From: JAJFKB01 sp965230515
Lineage (GTDB): Bacteria; Pseudomonadota; Gammaproteobacteria; Pseudomonadales; IMCC2047
Assembly (NCBI GenBank): GCA_965230515.1
Contig: OZ246007.1
Location: 2,790,001-2,854,000 of the forward strand
Length of the DNA stretch: 64,000 bases
Direction of reading: 5' to 3'
Positions 60,349 to 64,000 of the stretch are shown here, in pieces. Under the pieces are notes generated by a model. The model saw nothing but the letters and a program-made list of their open reading frames with translations, was not told the DNA's origin and did not search any database. How positions within the stretch are numbered: position 1 is the stretch's first letter; every line of letters begins with the position of its first letter. Made by a program: the position numbers and the translations under genes.

Positions 60349-60577
60349 TCGTAAAAACTGTACCTTAAAAGATGAAACGCGTAGCATACTATAGGCGGTT
60401 AGAAGAAAACCACTGTGCCGGGCGAATGCCGGGCAAAATCGGTGTAAATTCGTGCATATACAAGTTAAAAAGGTATTTGCGGAACCAGAGAGCTAACAGC
60501 AGGTTGGATTCCAGCCATGTACTTTCCAAAAAGGTTTCCAGTGGCATCCAGATAATCGGTTAACAAAGGACCTATTA

Positions 60578-61114
60578 ATGAGCGAGCAAAACAATGCTGG
60601 TGCCGGACCTCCCGGCACCAATGAGCACACCTACCAGCGCATCCTCAAGCGTCTGAAAGATTCGCTGGAGCAGGCTGAGCAAAAAACAGCGGAGCTGATT
60701 CGTCATGAGATTGATCAGGCAATAGAGCTGGAAGAGGCGGCGGAAGAGATGACCCTCGAAGAGCTTGATCTGATTCGGGCTTACCTGAAAAGGGATCTAA
60801 GCAGTCTGTCGCACTTTGTTGAAGCGACCGGCAAGGGTGTTGCGGAGTGGCTTAAATTTGATTTGCATCTGCTCGAGGATAAGCTGGCCAGTCTGCTGCT
60901 GTCTGTGGCGGATCAGACAGTTCTGGAGCAGTTTGAGCTGGAACAGGTTCTGGAGCAGGAGGGGGATGATAAATATCGGGCCGGTGAAACGGTGATCGCG
61001 GGTACCTTTTCCTGCAAAGGTTGCGGGGATATTTACGTAATAACCAGGCCGGAAACTTTACAGCCCTGTATAGAATGTGGTGGAGAAGCTTATCGGCGCG
61101 TTTCCAAGAGCTAA
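60578..61114 (+). CDS. zinc-ribbon protein of the YbeL family (DUF1451)
   Basis: The 178-residue protein has a long charged helix (17-60), the TLEELDLIRAYLKRDL motif, and a C-terminal zinc ribbon with FSCKGCGD and QPCIECGGEAYRR (two CxxC pairs). This is the E. coli YbeL/DUF1451 layout. The gene is often near leuS, as here (divergent). The function is unknown. It may form one unit with the next gene, 6 bp downstream. Confidence 0.88.
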   Translation: MSEQNNAGAGPPGTNEHTYQRILKRLKDSLEQAEQKTAELIRHEIDQAIELEEAAEEMTLEELDLIRAYLKRDLSSLSHFVEATGKGVAEWLKFDLHLLEDKLASLLLSVADQTVLEQFELEQVLEQEGDDKYRAGETVIAGTFSCKGCGDIYVITRPETLQPCIECGGEAYRRVSKS

Positions 61115-61120
61115 CAGCTT

Positions 61121-61876
61121 ATGTTTGTTCGCTACCTGCTCAAAACGCTCGCGCTTCCACCGGCGATTAATATCCTGGTTATTCTGTTTGCTCTGGTTTT
61201 TATTCGACGTCAGGGGCTTAAAAAAACCATTATATTTCTCTCAATCCTGAGTCTGGCTGTTTTAGCCATGCCGGTTTGTACTCAGTATTTGGCTAGACAG
61301 CTCGAAAACTATGAAGCCCTCAATATTCAGGAGCTAAACCCCGCGCATTATCAGGCGATTGTTATTCTAGGCGCCGGCAGGCAAAGGGAAGCACCAGAGT
61401 ATGGCCGGGACGTGCCCAGTTTGCTGGGTCTGGAACGGTTGCGCTATGGTGCGATGCTGCATAAAAAGACCGGGCTACCGATACTGGTGTCGGGCGGAAA
61501 GTGGTCTCTGGATGAGACACCGGAAACCGATTTCATGAGGCAGATACTGGAGCAGGAGTTCGGTGTTAAGATTCAGTGGCAGGAGAGGAAAAGCCGCACT
61601 ACCTGGGAGAATGCGCAGTACTCCCGCGAGATAGCTACAGCATCGGGGATCAAGAGTATTTTACTGGTCACACATGCCTGGCATATGCCGAGAGCGCTTT
61701 ATAGTTTTAAAAAGGCCGGTTTTTCGGTTACACCAGCACCGCTGGGTTTCAAAACAGGTGTGAGTGAGCAGCCGGATCTGTTGGATTATATTCCTCAGGC
61801 TAAAGCGCTTTCAGCCACCACGCTGTTACTTCACGAATGGCTTGGCATGGTATGGTACCGCTTGACCTACGATTAA
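61121..61876 (+). CDS. YdcF/ElyC-type membrane protein (DUF218)
   Basis: The 251-residue protein has two N-terminal membrane helices (13-29 and 36-53), and a DUF218 domain: AIVILGAGRQREAPEYG, LERLRYGAMLHKKTGLPILVSGG, ERKSRTTWENAQYSREI, and LLVTHAWHMPRALYSF. The pattern with two N-terminal helices fits ElyC (YcbC), a factor in envelope polysaccharide/peptidoglycan carrier recycling in E. coli, rather than soluble YdcF. The stop is at 61874. Confidence 0.85.
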   Translation: MFVRYLLKTLALPPAINILVILFALVFIRRQGLKKTIIFLSILSLAVLAMPVCTQYLARQLENYEALNIQELNPAHYQAIVILGAGRQREAPEYGRDVPSLLGLERLRYGAMLHKKTGLPILVSGGKWSLDETPETDFMRQILEQEFGVKIQWQERKSRTTWENAQYSREIATASGIKSILLVTHAWHMPRALYSFKKAGFSVTPAPLGFKTGVSEQPDLLDYIPQAKALSATTLLLHEWLGMVWYRLTYD

Positions 61877-62008
61877 TTAGCAGACCACCACAATCAGACG
61901 GGAGAAAAGGACTTATTGCCGAGTGATGGCATTCAGGTTGTTCGAATTGCTCATTTAAAAGGGGAAAGTACTTGCGGGCAGCGATTTCAGGGCGATCTCG
62001 CCGGCGGA

Positions 62009-63139
62009 TTATCCCTTGAGAAAATTCAGGATCTCCTGTTCCTGATTCATGGCGTCCTGATAACCCTGGTCAATCAGTTCGCGACAGAATTCAGGCTCAA
62101 ACAGCAGATAACTCGCCAGGCTGGCACCTCCCTTGCCTCCGGTTGCGCCGGTGATCTTCATAATAACGCGCATACCGGCCGGCAGGTTGCGAACGTGCTT
62201 GTCAGCAATTTCGTCGAATTGAAGTGAGGGGTTGATAGCGAGGAAGTCGATATGACGTAACTGTCCCCTTTCGGCGGAATAGTTTTTTTCTTCCAGTTCC
62301 CGAATAAGTGCGTTGACGCGCAACAGATGTTCAATATCTGCTTCCAGGCTGTCGATAAAGGCACACTTAAAAACGTGACCGACCATATGAGCCAGGGAGG
62401 GAGAGCGGGCTCTGTCATGCGCTCGGGGAGGGTTTTTGTTATGGCCGCTGACACCTATGACCAGTATGCGTTCTGCACCCATATGAATCACAGGACTAAT
62501 GGGTGACAATTGGCGTAATGATCCATCACCGAAGAACTCGCGGTTCACTTTCTGTGCCGGAAAAATTGTTGGAATTGCGGACGACGCCAATAAATGGTTT
62601 TCATTGAGAATAGTGGGTACGCCGACACTGCGAGTTCTGCGCCATTTTTCAATTTCCGGAATACCCTGAAAAAAACTGACGCTTTCGCCGGAGGAGTAGC
62701 CTGAAGCAGTAATAGCGACGGCATCCAGAAAACCACTGTCTATCCGTTTTTGGATATTACGGAATTGAATGCTGTGGGCCAGGAGTTCACGCAGTGGGTC
62801 GTTATTAAGCAGCGCGATAGGCCGGCCGGTTCCCGTTCCCCGGTTTAGCAGTGAGCCCATGAGTCGGCCGCCACTTTTAATTAAATCCAGGACACCCGAA
62901 TCGTACACTTTATCGACGTGCAGCGTCCGCCAGATTTTTTCCACCTTCTTTACCGCCAGACGAAAATTATTTGCTGAAGCGGCAAGGGCCACTGCATTGA
63001 TTGCACCCGAGGAAGTACCGCTGATAATTGAAAAAGGGTTGTGTGCGTGTTTGGGTTGTAATTCGGCAATCGCTTTCAGGACGCCTACCTGATAAGCGCC
63101 TCTCGCTCCTCCGCCTGATAGTATTAACCCAGCTTTCAT
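62009..63139 (-). CDS. patatin-like phospholipase
   Basis: I chose the ATG giving MKAGLILSGGGARGAYQ; an in-frame TTG eight codons upstream gives 384 residues, and neither has a good ribosome site. The oxyanion loop GGGARGAYQVG, nucleophile Ser43 (GTSSGA) and Asp205 (FFGDGSLRQ, catalytic dyad) are all present, so it should be an active lipid acyl hydrolase. At 376 residues it matches the RssA-like patatin group with an extended C-terminus. It has no signal peptide. It is divergent from the ABC-F gene. Confidence 0.9.
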   Translation of the reverse strand: MKAGLILSGGGARGAYQVGVLKAIAELQPKHAHNPFSIISGTSSGAINAVALAASANNFRLAVKKVEKIWRTLHVDKVYDSGVLDLIKSGGRLMGSLLNRGTGTGRPIALLNNDPLRELLAHSIQFRNIQKRIDSGFLDAVAITASGYSSGESVSFFQGIPEIEKWRRTRSVGVPTILNENHLLASSAIPTIFPAQKVNREFFGDGSLRQLSPISPVIHMGAERILVIGVSGHNKNPPRAHDRARSPSLAHMVGHVFKCAFIDSLEADIEHLLRVNALIRELEEKNYSAERGQLRHIDFLAINPSLQFDEIADKHVRNLPAGMRVIMKITGATGGKGGASLASYLLFEPEFCRELIDQGYQDAMNQEQEILNFLKG

Positions 63140-63280
63140 AAGTTTGAACAGGCTCTTGCTCAATAGATTATGTCAGTCAGTATAGCCTGAGTTATGCAAC
63201 GAATCGAGGCCCGCTTGATTGGTCAAAATATCAATAATGGCATTTTGGTGACACCGAACATACTGTTACAATCCGCGGCC

Positions 63281-64000
63281 ATGATCAGTTTAACGGACGT
63301 AGTGTTACAACGGGGCGGAAAAATATTGCTGGATGGCGTAAGTCTGGTGGTACATTCCGGTCAGCGAGTCGGGTTTATTGGTGGCAACGGTTGCGGCAAA
63401 TCAAGCCTTTTCCAACTACTGATGGGGAAGTTGCAGCCGGATCAGGGTGACGTATCTTTGCCTCGACAACTGCGTATCGCGCATATGGCACAGGAGGTTG
63501 CCCATACAGACAGAAAAGCGATCGATTATGTGCTCGATGGTGATACAGCTTTACGTCTTGTAGAGCAGCAGCTTCGCAGTGCGGAGCAAAATGAGGACAA
63601 CCAGGCGCTGGCTTCCGCGTATGCTGAATGGGATACGGTTGATGGTCATAGTGCACCCAGTCGTGCTCAGCAACTCATGTACGGTCTCGGATTTAAAGCA
63701 GGCGATGATCAGCGTCCGGTCTCTGGTTTTTCAGGCGGTTGGCGTATTCGTCTTAATCTGGCTCAAGCGCTGATGTGTCCTTCGGATTTATTGTTACTGG
63801 ACGAGCCAACAAATCACCTGGATCTGGACGCGGCGCTTTGGCTTGAGCAATGGTTGCTCAGGTACCAGGGAACTCTGTTGTTCATCTCCCATGACCGTGA
63901 TTTTCTGGATGCAGTGAGTACCCATATCGGCCATTTCGAGCAGCGGCAGATCGCCTTTTATACTGGTAACTACAGCGCTTACGAGCGGCAGCGCGCTGAA
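63281..64000 (+). CDS. ABC-F family ATPase, 5' part (YheS-like)
   Basis: The frame is open from ATG 63281 to the window end (240 codons). The first ATPase domain is complete: Walker A GGNGCGKSS, the signature FSGGWRIRLNLAQAL, Walker B LLLLDEPTNHLDLD and the ISHDRDFLD switch His. ABC-F proteins bind the ribosomal E site; the start ISLTDVVLQRGGKILLDG and the short linker suit YheS better than Uup or EttA. The second ATPase domain must lie to the right of the window. Confidence 0.92.
   Translation, partial: MISLTDVVLQRGGKILLDGVSLVVHSGQRVGFIGGNGCGKSSLFQLLMGKLQPDQGDVSLPRQLRIAHMAQEVAHTDRKAIDYVLDGDTALRLVEQQLRSAEQNEDNQALASAYAEWDTVDGHSAPSRAQQLMYGLGFKAGDDQRPVSGFSGGWRIRLNLAQALMCPSDLLLLDEPTNHLDLDAALWLEQWLLRYQGTLLFISHDRDFLDAVSTHIGHFEQRQIAFYTGNYSAYERQRAE

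Noticed and set aside
61916..62227. 103-residue frame on the plus strand
   Set aside because: It mostly lies antisense to the 3' end of the patatin-like gene and has no family likeness.

Overview
The window is a chromosomal stretch of a gammaproteobacterium. Its gene content (short-form hisG with hisD, AlgW-type protease, ZapG/YhcB, HolC-PepA-LptF-LptG, QueA-Tgt-YajC-SecD-SecF, HolA-LptE-LeuS) and the PHA and ectoine genes suggest a marine, salt-adapted, PHA-storing relative of the Cellvibrionales/Spongiibacteraceae or a neighbouring group. That placement is inference; no rRNA is present. There is one tRNA, tRNA-Leu(CAA). I see no CRISPR array, phage or integrase.

Region 1 (1-15.6 kb) is housekeeping: the murA 3' end, hisG-hisD, algW facing a NIF3-family gene, zapG, a cold-shock gene, valS, an HDOD protein, holC-pepA, lptF-lptG, a diguanylate cyclase, an RDD protein and a small protein with an internal repeat. 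A perfect 34-bp direct repeat lies inside both algW and the NIF3 gene.

Region 2 (15.7-25.5 kb) is osmoadaptation. A long leftward run reads ectA-ectB-ectC-ectD, a DksA-type zinc-finger gene, the ectoine-type aspartate kinase, a membrane TPR/coiled-coil protein and a sodium:solute symporter. A MarR-type regulator (ectR) and nhaA diverge from it. The zinc-finger and TPR genes are not classical ectoine genes, yet they overlap or nearly abut their neighbours.

Region 3 (25.6-35.0 kb) holds tRNA-Leu, phaR, a phasin gene whose promoter sits between two near-identical candidate PhaR boxes, then queA-tgt-yajC-secD-secF, trmJ, a small DUF6316-like gene and cysE.

Region 4 (35.3-56.1 kb) is accessory. 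It contains two tandem metallo-beta-lactamase-fold genes, a frameshifted TonB-dependent receptor and an apparently intact IS3-family element with terminal repeats, a 3-bp target duplication and a frameshift signal. Next is a respiratory module under an FNR-type box: cytochrome cd1 nitrite reductase (nirS), a NapC/NirT cytochrome fused to an ethylbenzene-dehydrogenase-like haem domain, and an amicyanin-like cupredoxin. After that come a RecB-like nuclease, a 60-residue surface-sorting-like miniprotein, a gluconate-dehydrogenase-subunit-3/GMC oxidoreductase pair, a nitrilase-fold enzyme, two SDRs, a PLP dehydratase, a SnoaL-like secreted protein, a palindromic intergenic element and a LuxR-type regulator. 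This looks like a catabolic and respiratory island between cysE and the holA block.

Region 5 (56.2-64 kb) returns to core genes: holA, lptE, leuS, a zinc-ribbon protein, a YdcF/ElyC-type protein, a patatin-like phospholipase and the 5' part of an ABC-F ATPase gene cut by the window edge.
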